DNA of 8,954 nucleotides from Competibacteraceae bacterium UBA2792 (GTDB taxonomy: Bacteria; Pseudomonadota; Gammaproteobacteria; Competibacterales; Competibacteraceae). Position numbers and translations under genes: made by a program. The notes below the pieces were generated by a model that was given only the letters and a program-made list of their open reading frames with translations, searched no databases and was not told the DNA's origin. Positions 1 through 6,259 of this stretch are shown piece by piece (the stretch's first letter is position 1; every line of letters starts with the position of its first letter). Location: NCBI GenBank assembly GCA_002352125.1, contig DEHU01000191.1, forward strand, positions 191 to 9,144, written 5' to 3'.

Positions 1-2337
1 GATGCGCGTCGGGATATTGGCCTTGATCAAGCCGGTGATCACGTCCACCGACGGCCGTTGGGTCGCCAGAATCAGGTGGATGCCGGCTGCGCGCGCTTTC
101 TGGGCCAACCGCGCGATCAATTCTTCGACTTTCTTGCCGACGATCATCATCATGTCGGCCAGCTCGTCGATGACCACCACGATGAATGGCAAGGGCTCCA
201 GCAGCGGGATTTGGCCCGGCGTTCCCGCGCCGTCGGGCGTCCAAAACGGATCGGCGAGACCCTCTCCCGCCTCCAACGCATCGAGCACCTTGCGGTTGAA
301 GCCGGCGATGTTGCGCACTTTCAGCGCCGCCATCAGCCGATAGCGGCGCTCCATCTCGCCCACGCACCAGCGCAGCGCGTTGGCTGCTTCCTTCATGTCG
401 GTCACCACCGGTGTCAGCAGATGCGGAATATCCTCGTACATCGACAGTTCCAGCATCTTCGGATCCACCAGGATCAGCCGCGCTTCGCTGGGCGAAGCTT
501 TGTACAGCAAGCTGAGCAACATGGCATTGATGGCCACCGATTTACCGGAACCGGTGGTACCCGCCACCAGCAGGTGCGGCATTTTTGCCAGGTTGGCGAC
601 CACCGGGTTACCGCCGATATCCATGCCCAGCGCCAAGGTCAGCGGCGAGGCCGATTGTGCGTACACCGGTGCTTCCAACACCTCGCGGAGATAAACGATC
701 TCGCGATGCCGGTTAGGAATCTCCAGTCCGATCACGGGCTTGCCGGGAATGACTTCCACCACCCGCACGCTGATGACCGACAGGCCACGCGCCAGATCTT
801 TGGCCAAGTTGCTAATCTGGCTCACCTTCACGCCCGGCGCCGGATCGACCTCGAAGCGGGTGATCACCGGACCTGGCTCCACCGCCACCACCTTAACGTC
901 GATGCTGAAACTCTTTAGCAGAACCTCGACCTGCCGGGACATTTCGTCCAGAACGTCCGCGGAATAACCGGCAGTTCGAACCGGTGGCCGGTCGAGCAAA
1001 TCCAGCGAAGGCAAAAACGTGGATTCGGGTGGTTCTGATGCCGCCACGCGCCGAACCATGGTCGCCACTGGTGCCGCAGCGGCGGCGGGCCGCGCTTTCG
1101 GGGGTGGCGGTGGTACTTTCGGTTCGGCCAAGTCGTTTGAAGCCTGCAGCGGAGACTCGTCGTCCTCGATCCAAGACGCCCGGACAGGCGGGGCGGTCAC
1201 GGAAGGGTTTCCCGGCGGCGGCGGCGGCGGTATCGCCAGTACCGGCCGATCTGTCGCCAAAGGCAAAGCGACCGCGGTGGGGATCAACGTCAGGTCTAAT
1301 AGTGCCGCCTTGGGCGGTTGGGGATCGACGGCCGCGGACTCCAGCGCCCGCCCTGCTCCACCGCCGCCTTCGCGTTCCAGGGGTAGATTGAACACCGGCT
1401 CGATGCGGGTTGGATGCCAACCGCCGGAACTAGAGGTTGGCGGCTCAGCGCCAGCGATCGACGGACTGGCGGCGGTCGGCGACTGCGGCGGCACCTCGGC
1501 GGCGGTCGCGGACGGGTCTGCCCGGTGTGCGCGCCACCGCGCCAATGATCCTGCAGCGACATCGCGCAACCGCCCCATTATCTGCGGCACCACACCGCTT
1601 CTATCCTCCTCGCTCTCGTCCGATGCCAAAACGGCCGCACCGGCTTGCTCGTCCCTGCTATCGGCCGTTGCCGGCGAAACGCGGTGCCGTGGCGGTCGCA
1701 TCTGCCCACCGATCCAATCTATCAGCCTGAGCACCGCTCCTCCCACCCAATCCAGCAGCTTCAGCCAAGAAAAGCCGGTGGTGAGCGTCACGCCAGCCAC
1801 CAAAAGGGCGGCCATGAAGAGGTTCCCCCACGCGAACCCGAAAGCGTGAACCAAAAACTGGCCGACGTGCACGCCTACCAGTCCGCCAGCGGCACCGGCA
1901 CCGGGTAAAGTACCCGGCACGGCAGGCAGATGCAGCGTCCCCAATCCGCACGCAGTCGCCAAGGTCACCGCGAATCCCAAGACCCGAAACAGCACGATCT
2001 CGGCATCCAAATCCAGCAGCGCGCCGCGCTTGAACAACCGCCAGCCACCAAACACGACCCCCAACGGAAGCAGATAGGCGGGATAACTGAAAAAGTACAA
2101 GGCGACATCGGCGAACCAAGCGCCTGCCGTACCGCCAAGATTATGAATCTTGGCCACGTTCGCGGTATGGGTCCAAGCCGGATCTTCGACGTTGAAGGTC
2201 GCCAACGCACCGATCATTCCTAGCGCAACAACAACCAACAGCCAGAAGCCGGTCTCTCGCAGCAATCCTTTGAAAAAACGGAGGATACCAACCCGAATCG
2301 CGGGCGGGTTGGTTTTGATTCGGTGTGCCTGCGGCAA
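1..2337 (-). CDS. ftsK: DNA translocase FtsK, N-terminal 779 codons (3' end outside window)
   Basis: FtsK is a septum-anchored DNA pump that clears chromosome termini during division and activates XerCD dimer resolution at dif. The open frame continues to position 1 without a stop. Residues 1-190 hold four hydrophobic segments (about 31-48, 75-101, 114-137 and 152-189). Residues about 195-440 form a Pro/Ala-rich linker with proline runs at 370-375 and 409-413. The motor domain follows, with Walker A GTTGSGKS at 593-600 (Lys599) and Walker [10 protein letters not shown] with Asp724/Glu725. The frame reaches [12 protein letters not shown] before the edge, so the rest of the motor and any DNA-reading gamma domain lie outside. 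The frame is closed upstream by TGA at 2341-2343. The first usable codon is TTG at 2335-2337, with AGGA seven bases before it. The first in-frame ATG is codon 41, inside the first membrane segment, and would destroy it. ATT at 2338-2340 is a less likely start. Identity is very secure; the start is probable. Confidence 0.97.
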   Translation of the reverse strand, partial: MPQAHRIKTNPPAIRVGILRFFKGLLRETGFWLLVVVALGMIGALATFNVEDPAWTHTANVAKIHNLGGTAGAWFADVALYFFSYPAYLLPLGVVFGGWRLFKRGALLDLDAEIVLFRVLGFAVTLATACGLGTLHLPAVPGTLPGAGAAGGLVGVHVGQFLVHAFGFAWGNLFMAALLVAGVTLTTGFSWLKLLDWVGGAVLRLIDWIGGQMRPPRHRVSPATADSRDEQAGAAVLASDESEEDRSGVVPQIMGRLRDVAAGSLARWRAHRADPSATAAEVPPQSPTAASPSIAGAEPPTSSSGGWHPTRIEPVFNLPLEREGGGGAGRALESAAVDPQPPKAALLDLTLIPTAVALPLATDRPVLAIPPPPPPGNPSVTAPPVRASWIEDDESPLQASNDLAEPKVPPPPPKARPAAAAAPVATMVRRVAASEPPESTFLPSLDLLDRPPVRTAGYSADVLDEMSRQVEVLLKSFSIDVKVVAVEPGPVITRFEVDPAPGVKVSQISNLAKDLARGLSVISVRVVEVIPGKPVIGLEIPNRHREIVYLREVLEAPVYAQSASPLTLALGMDIGGNPVVANLAKMPHLLVAGTTGSGKSVAINAMLLSLLYKASPSEARLILVDPKMLELSMYEDIPHLLTPVVTDMKEAANALRWCVGEMERRYRLMAALKVRNIAGFNRKVLDALEAGEGLADPFWTPDGAGTPGQIPLLEPLPFIVVVIDELADMMMIVGKKVEELIARLAQKARAAGIHLILATQRPSVDVITGLIKANIPTRI

Positions 2338-2348
2338 AATTCAATCCT
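2335..2348 (-). promoter_or_regulatory. ribosome binding site and TTG start of ftsK
   Basis: On the minus strand, AGGA (2345-2348) lies seven bases before a TTG codon (2335-2337). This is the only good start in the frame between the closing TGA (2341-2343) and a methionine inside the first membrane helix. The TTG start therefore fits both the spacing and the need to keep the N-terminal cytoplasmic segment. I see no convincing -35/-10 pair for ftsK upstream of it. Confidence 0.6.
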
Positions 2349-2570
2349 ATCTATATCGTTGTGCAATAAACTGGGTCCGGCCGCCGCTGGCGACCGTCGG
2401 GAAAATCGAAGTATGGTATTGTCCCATTCCAAAGCTTTTGGGTGAAGGGTGCGGGCATACTGCCACGACGCGCGAACCGACGCGACGTATCGAGTTCCAA
2501 TAGGGGCAACGTTCATCCAACTCGAACCGCCGGTCGCTTTGCCGGCCGCTTTCGCCGTCCCTTCGGGATC
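2338..2570. other. divergent intergenic region between ftsK and the FemAB-like operon
   Basis: This 233-bp spacer separates two genes that face away from each other, so it should hold promoters for both. AT-rich stretches such as 2344-2370 and 2405-2440 are likely places, but no box pair is good enough to call. A near-palindrome, CCAAAGCTTTTGG, lies around 2429-2441. The frame of the downstream gene stays open back to a GTG at 2442, but that extension is Arg-rich and unlike the family N-terminus, so I treat it as non-coding. No tRNA or other RNA gene was recognised. Confidence 0.5.
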
Positions 2571-3746
2571 ATGCACATTCGACGCCTCGACACCCTGACC
2601 GAACTGCCCGCCGCCGAGTGGAACGCGCTCGTGCCCGAGCGTAACCCTTTTCTCGGCCACGAATTCTTGAGCGCCCTGGAGCGGCATCGGTGCGTTGGCG
2701 AACACACCGGCTGGCTACCTTGGCACGTCATCTGTCGAGACGAGGGCGGACGCCTGCTCGGTGCGGCGCCGTTGTACCTCAAGTTCGATTCCTACGGCGA
2801 GTTCGTGTTCGACTGGGGTTGGGCGGAAGCATACCGGCAACAACGTTTACCCTACTACCCCAAGCTGGTGAGCGCCATCCCCTACACGCCGGTCACCAGC
2901 CCGAGACTGCTGCTGGCCACCGGCCAACCTCGTCCCGAAGAAACCGCGCAGGCTATCGTCGATTACGTGCTCGAAGAAAGCCGCCGCCATCGTCTGTCCT
3001 CGATTCATTGGCTATTTCCGGCGTCGGCCGAATTGGATCGGCTTCTGGCGCGAGGCTTCCTGCATCGCCTGGGTTGCCAGTTCCATTGGCAAAATCCGGG
3101 CTACCGAGATTTTCGGGATTTCCTGGATACCCTCACCGCCAAGCGACGCAAGAACATCAACCGGGAGCGCCGGCTGGTGCACGAAGCCGGGTTGGAATTG
3201 CGTTTGCTGCACGGGGAAGAAATCAGCGAAGCGCAATGGCACGCCGTCCACGCATTTTACCGCTCGACCTTCCACCGGTTGGGCGGCGTTCCGACTCTCA
3301 CCGAGCCGTTCTTTCGGGAAATCGCGGCCGCTCTGGGCGAACGCTTGGTATTGGTGCTGGCCAGCGTGCAGGGCCGCGAAGTCGCTGGCGCGATCAGCTT
3401 CCGCAGCGACACCACCCTTTACGGTCGCCATTGGGGCTGCCAAGCCGATTACGACAGCTTGCACTTCGAAGCCTGCTATTATCGAGGTCTCGAATATTGC
3501 ATTCAGCAGGGTTTGCAACGTTTCGAACCGGGCGCTCAAGGCGAACACAAGATTTATCGGGGCTTTTTGCCGACCTTGACTCACTCGGCTCACTGGATCG
3601 CGCATCCCGGTTTTCGCCGAACCATCGCCGATTTCCTGGCTCGGGAAACGCCCGCAGTGCGCGCATACGCCCAAGAATTGCTCCAACGTTCGCCCTACCG
3701 GAGCGAGGTAACACCCGATGCGCCTGCCGTGGCTGGATCCGCGTGA
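2571..3746 (+). CDS. FemAB-like/COG3146 (PF04339-type) putative N-acyltransferase
   Basis: The 391-residue product matches the proteobacterial family annotated as FemAB-like, peptidogalycan biosynthesis or predicted N-acyltransferase (COG3146). Its substrate is not established. Visible family features are the N-terminal PAAEWNAL (13-20) and NPFLGHEFLSALE (25-37), the central DSYGEFVFDWGWAEAY (73-88), a basic patch KRRKNINRERR (191-201), FYRSTFHRLGGVP (229-241) and the C-terminal GAQGEHKIYRGFLP (321-334). There is no signal peptide or membrane span, so it is probably cytoplasmic. I chose ATG 2571 because MHIRRLD is the usual family start. An in-frame GTG at 2442 would add 43 atypical residues. 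The ribosome site before 2571 is weak (GGGA only two bases away), so initiation is less certain than identity. Its last 29 bases overlap aat, which suggests co-transcription and coupled translation. FemABX members transfer amino acids from tRNA to peptidoglycan precursors, but whether this branch uses tRNA is unknown. Confidence 0.88.
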   Translation: MHIRRLDTLTELPAAEWNALVPERNPFLGHEFLSALERHRCVGEHTGWLPWHVICRDEGGRLLGAAPLYLKFDSYGEFVFDWGWAEAYRQQRLPYYPKLVSAIPYTPVTSPRLLLATGQPRPEETAQAIVDYVLEESRRHRLSSIHWLFPASAELDRLLARGFLHRLGCQFHWQNPGYRDFRDFLDTLTAKRRKNINRERRLVHEAGLELRLLHGEEISEAQWHAVHAFYRSTFHRLGGVPTLTEPFFREIAAALGERLVLVLASVQGREVAGAISFRSDTTLYGRHWGCQADYDSLHFEACYYRGLEYCIQQGLQRFEPGAQGEHKIYRGFLPTLTHSAHWIAHPGFRRTIADFLARETPAVRAYAQELLQRSPYRSEVTPDAPAVAGSA

Positions 3747-4452
3747 CGACAACCAGCCCTTTCCCCATCCAGATAATGCCTTAACCGAACCCGACGGCCT
3801 GCTGGCCGCCGGCGGAAGCCTAACCCCCCGTCGGCTGTTGCGGGCCTACCGGCTCGGTATTTTTCCGTGGTACTCGCCTGGCCAGCCCATTTTGTGGTGG
3901 TCGCCCGATCCGCGCTTGGTATTGTTTCCCGAGCGGATTAAGGTGTCGCGCAGCCTGCGCAAGACCTTGCGTAAAGGCCCATTCGCGGCGACTATCGACA
4001 CCGACTTCGCGGCGGTAATCGCCGCATGCGCCGGGCCGCGCGCCTCGGGTCCGGGCACCTGGATCACTCCGGACATGCATCAAGCCTATTGTCGCTTGCA
4101 TCGCCTCGGCCACGCCCACTCGATCGAGATCCGGCAGCAAGATCTGCTGGTGGGCGGTTTGTACGGAGTTGCGCTAGGCCGGGTGTTTTACGGCGAATCG
4201 ATGTTCAGTCTTGCAAGCGATGCGTCCAAAGTGGCATTGGCACTATTGGCCGCACAATTAAAACGTTGGGATTTTGCCATTATCGACTGCCAGGTCCACA
4301 CCGACCACCTTTCGCGGATGGGAGCCGTCGAGATCCCCCGCACGACTTTTCTACAGTTGCTCGAACGATACTGTCCTCTGCCGGGCCGGGCCGGGCCCTG
4401 GCAGTTCGATGCCGACTTGCTCACCGATCTCCTGCTCGCCTCGCCATCATGA
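3718..4452 (+). CDS. aat: leucyl/phenylalanyl-tRNA--protein transferase
   Basis: Aat moves Leu or Phe from charged tRNA onto proteins with N-terminal Lys or Arg, making a primary degron read by ClpS and degraded by ClpAP in the cytoplasm. The 244-residue length is normal. Hallmarks are FPHPDNALTEPDGLLAAGG (15-33), RLGIFPWYS (45-53), WWSPDPR (60-66), GTWITPDM (113-120), GGLYGVALGRVFYGESMFS (136-154) and IIDCQ (178-182). Glu150, Asp180 and Gln182 align, with a constant offset of six, with E. coli Glu156, Asp186 and Gln188, which line the active site; all are kept. The start at ATG 3718 has GAGG (3705-3708) nine bases upstream and lies inside the end of the FemAB-like gene (29-nt overlap). Its stop overlaps the bpt start as ATGA. 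In many gammaproteobacteria aat lies beside ftsK/trxB and before bpt-infA, so the location is typical. Confidence 0.97.
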   Translation: MRLPWLDPRDDNQPFPHPDNALTEPDGLLAAGGSLTPRRLLRAYRLGIFPWYSPGQPILWWSPDPRLVLFPERIKVSRSLRKTLRKGPFAATIDTDFAAVIAACAGPRASGPGTWITPDMHQAYCRLHRLGHAHSIEIRQQDLLVGGLYGVALGRVFYGESMFSLASDASKVALALLAAQLKRWDFAIIDCQVHTDHLSRMGAVEIPRTTFLQLLERYCPLPGRAGPWQFDADLLTDLLLASPS

Positions 4453-5171
4453 GTAAACCCCAAGATTCGCTGTACGACCTGCGGATGTTCCTGACTACCG
4501 ACTACCCGTGCAGCTATCTGCCGGCTAAGTTAGCGCGTAACTTGGTCGCCGACCCATCGGTAACCGATAACCGACTGTACACGCAACTGGCGGAATTGGG
4601 ATTCCGGCGCAGCGGCGATCACGTTTATCGGCCGCATTGCCGGGGCTGCGTGGCGTGTCGATCCCTGCGTATTCCGGTCGATCAATTCCGGCCCAACCGT
4701 TCGCAGCGGCGCATTTGGAACCGCAATCAGGATTTGCGCGTGCAGGTACTGGATGCCGAGCTCAAGGACGAGCACTTCGATCTGTTCGCCCGCTATCTCG
4801 GAGCTCGACACGCCGGTGGCGGCATGCATCCCACCAACCCCGAAAATTACTGGTCGTTCATCACTTCCCGCTGGAGCCCCACCCGGTTGTGCGAATTCCG
4901 CCACGACCACGAGCTGCTGGCGGTGGCGGTAATGGATCGGCTGGAAAATGGCTTATCGGCCGTCTACACCTTTTTCGATCCGCTGCAAAAAGCGCGCGGA
5001 CTGGGTACTTTCGCGATTCTGTGGCAGATCGCCGAAGCGCAGCGGCTGGAACTGAAATGGGTCTATTTAGGCTACTGGATTGCCCAGTGCAGTAAAATGG
5101 CTTACAAGGCCCGCTTCGAGCCCCACGAAATTTTTGTTGCGGAACGTTGGGGCTGGGCTTCGGGACTATAG
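4449..5171 (+). CDS. bpt: aspartate/glutamate leucyltransferase (Bpt, bacterial Ate family)
   Basis: Bpt transfers Leu from leucyl-tRNA to proteins with N-terminal Asp or Glu. It complements Aat and feeds the ClpS/ClpAP N-degron pathway. It is related to eukaryotic arginyltransferase ATE1, and older annotations call it arginyl-tRNA--protein transferase. The 240-residue length is typical. The N-terminal domain has PCSYLP (20-25, Cys21) and HCRGCVACRSLRIP (63-76, Cys64, Cys67, Cys70), the cysteine pattern of the family. The C-terminal GNAT-like domain has HPTNPENYWSF (127-137), AVYTFFDP (171-178), LGTFAILWQI (185-194) and YLGYWIAQCSKMAYKARFEP (206-225). The start ATG shares bases with the aat stop (ATGA, 4449-4452), and no Shine-Dalgarno sequence is evident before it, which points to translational coupling with aat. 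The frame is open further upstream (to 4026), but that is antiregister sequence within aat. The stop TAG lies at 5169-5171. Confidence 0.96.
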   Translation: MSKPQDSLYDLRMFLTTDYPCSYLPAKLARNLVADPSVTDNRLYTQLAELGFRRSGDHVYRPHCRGCVACRSLRIPVDQFRPNRSQRRIWNRNQDLRVQVLDAELKDEHFDLFARYLGARHAGGGMHPTNPENYWSFITSRWSPTRLCEFRHDHELLAVAVMDRLENGLSAVYTFFDPLQKARGLGTFAILWQIAEAQRLELKWVYLGYWIAQCSKMAYKARFEPHEIFVAERWGWASGL

Positions 5172-5195
5172 CAACATACATGGCGACTATAGCAA
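5164..5195 (+). repeat. 11-bp direct repeat GACTATAGCAA, spacing 21
   Basis: Two perfect copies lie at 5164-5174 and 5185-5195. The first spans the bpt stop codon; the second lies in the 41-bp gap before the TAXI gene and ends just before its ribosome site. A 21-base period, two helical turns, could suit a regulator site, but a local duplication of the bpt end is an equally simple reading. Confidence 0.6.
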
Positions 5196-5212
5196 TATCG
5201 AGGACGGCAGCG

Positions 5213-6187
5213 ATGAATAGATGGCTTCAATTCGGCTTTTTGTTTTCGTTACTGAGTCTTGCCTGCATCGCGCAAGCGGCTTTTCCCGGCGAACAAACCA
5301 TCGCTCTGCAAAAACGTACCGGCACTCAGATCAATAAAGGGGCAGTAGGTATAATCGCTGGTGGCGTTAATGGAACTTATATACGTATCGCCGCCGACAT
5401 GGCAACGGTACTGGACTCGGATAATTTGCGCGTTCTGGCCATTGTCGGCAAAGGCTCTGCACAAAACATCGATGACCTTTTATATTTAAAAGGTATCGAT
5501 ATGGCTATCGTTCAATCTGACGTGTTGGAATATCTAAAACGCCAAGGAATCTATAAAGATATCGACAAGCGCATCAATTATATCGCCAAGCTATATAACG
5601 AAGAATTTCATTTGCTGGCGAATTCAGAAATTAAAAATTTAAACGATTTAGCTGGTCGCAAGGTTAATTTCGATGTTAAAGGCAGCGGTACGGCTATTAC
5701 TGCTTCCATTATTTTTGACACGTTGAAGATTTCGGTGGAACCCCTTTACGATGATCAAGCAACTGCGCTGGAAAAACTCAAAAATGGCGAAATCGCCGCC
5801 CTGGCTTACGTTGCCGGTAAGCCAGCCCAATTATTCGAGAAAATAACAGCTAACGACAAATTACACTTTCTGTCGATCGATCATACGCCAGCATTGCTGG
5901 AAACCTACCTGCCCACTCATATCAATAGCCAAGATTATCCGCTCATTATTCAACAAAATAACGACATCAAAACAGTTGCCGTCGGAGCCGTCTTGGCAGT
6001 ATACAACTGGAAAAAGGGGCATGGAAGAGATCAAAAAGTAACCAATTTCGCCAATCATTTTTTAGATCACTTCAGCGATTTTTTGCAACCGGCCCGGCAC
6101 CCGAAATGGCAGGAAGTCAGTTTATCGGCCACGATTCCCGGCTGGACCCGATTGCCCTCCACGCAAGAATGGCTACAACGACATTGA
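5213..6187 (+). CDS. TAXI-family TRAP-type solute-binding protein, periplasmic, orphan
   Basis: TAXI proteins (TRAP-associated extracytoplasmic immunogenic, NMT1/THI5-like fold) bind a small anion, often glutamate or a dicarboxylate, in the periplasm and hand it to a TRAP permease. The 324-residue product has a signal peptide: basic MNR, a hydrophobic core 5-20, and an AQA-A type cleavage site near residues 22-23. Family features are GIIAGGVNGTYIRIAADMA (46-64), VGKGSAQNIDDLL (78-90), DMAIVQSDV (96-104), LNDLAGRKVNFDVKGSGTA (143-161) and LKNGEIAAL (189-197). The start ATG 5213 has GAGGA (5200-5204) eight bases upstream. No TRAP membrane subunit (DctQ/DctM or fused) is visible on either side, so it may supply a distant permease or act as a ligand sensor. 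It could be read through from bpt, 41 bp away. Its base composition is much AT-richer than the aat-bpt genes, suggesting a different origin. The family call is good; the ligand is unknown. Confidence 0.88.
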   Translation: MNRWLQFGFLFSLLSLACIAQAAFPGEQTIALQKRTGTQINKGAVGIIAGGVNGTYIRIAADMATVLDSDNLRVLAIVGKGSAQNIDDLLYLKGIDMAIVQSDVLEYLKRQGIYKDIDKRINYIAKLYNEEFHLLANSEIKNLNDLAGRKVNFDVKGSGTAITASIIFDTLKISVEPLYDDQATALEKLKNGEIAALAYVAGKPAQLFEKITANDKLHFLSIDHTPALLETYLPTHINSQDYPLIIQQNNDIKTVAVGAVLAVYNWKKGHGRDQKVTNFANHFLDHFSDFLQPARHPKWQEVSLSATIPGWTRLPSTQEWLQRH

Positions 6188-6190
6188 GAA

Positions 6191-6236
6191 TGATTCGCTT
6201 TCTGTCATTAACCTTCTCTCCGTAGCAAGCGAATCA
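6191..6236. terminator. possible bidirectional terminator, 10-bp inverted repeat between convergent genes
   Basis: TGATTCGCTT (6191-6200) and AAGCGAATCA (6227-6236) are perfect reverse complements around a 26-nt loop. The repeat lies in the 72-bp gap between the TAXI gene stop and the stop of the convergent AAA+ gene, where a shared terminator is expected. No strong T tract follows on either strand and the loop is long, so it is not a classic intrinsic terminator. A smaller AT-rich hairpin, AATAA-ACGC-TTATT, lies at 6241-6254 and is followed by TTTG-like sequence. Confidence 0.35.
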
Positions 6237-6259
6237 GAGGAATAAACGCTTATTTTGAG

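Noticed and set aside
58..1849. Long plus-strand open frames (for example 58-918 and 1019-1849) opposite ftsK
   Set aside because: They are antisense to a continuous, clearly recognisable FtsK frame. Their His/Arg/Gln-rich or Gly/Ser-rich products reflect the GC-rich complementary strand.
2450..2515. Possible tRNA-like sequence before the FemAB-like gene
   Set aside because: A TTCCAAT word resembles a T-loop, but no acceptor or anticodon stem can be paired.
2442..2570. GTG-initiated 43-residue extension of the FemAB-like protein
   Set aside because: The added residues are Arg-rich and unlike the family. The usual N-terminus begins at the ATG at 2571, although the ribosome site there is weak.
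2690..3784. Second 364-codon plus-strand frame inside the FemAB-like gene
   Set aside because: It runs out of register through a gene with full family motifs, and its product is Arg/Ser-rich with no recognisable domain.
5213..5284. Lipoprotein signal in the TAXI protein (Cys18 after SLA)
   Set aside because: Ser at -3 and Leu at -2 do not fit a lipobox well, and a normal AQA-A signal peptidase I site follows at residues 20-23.
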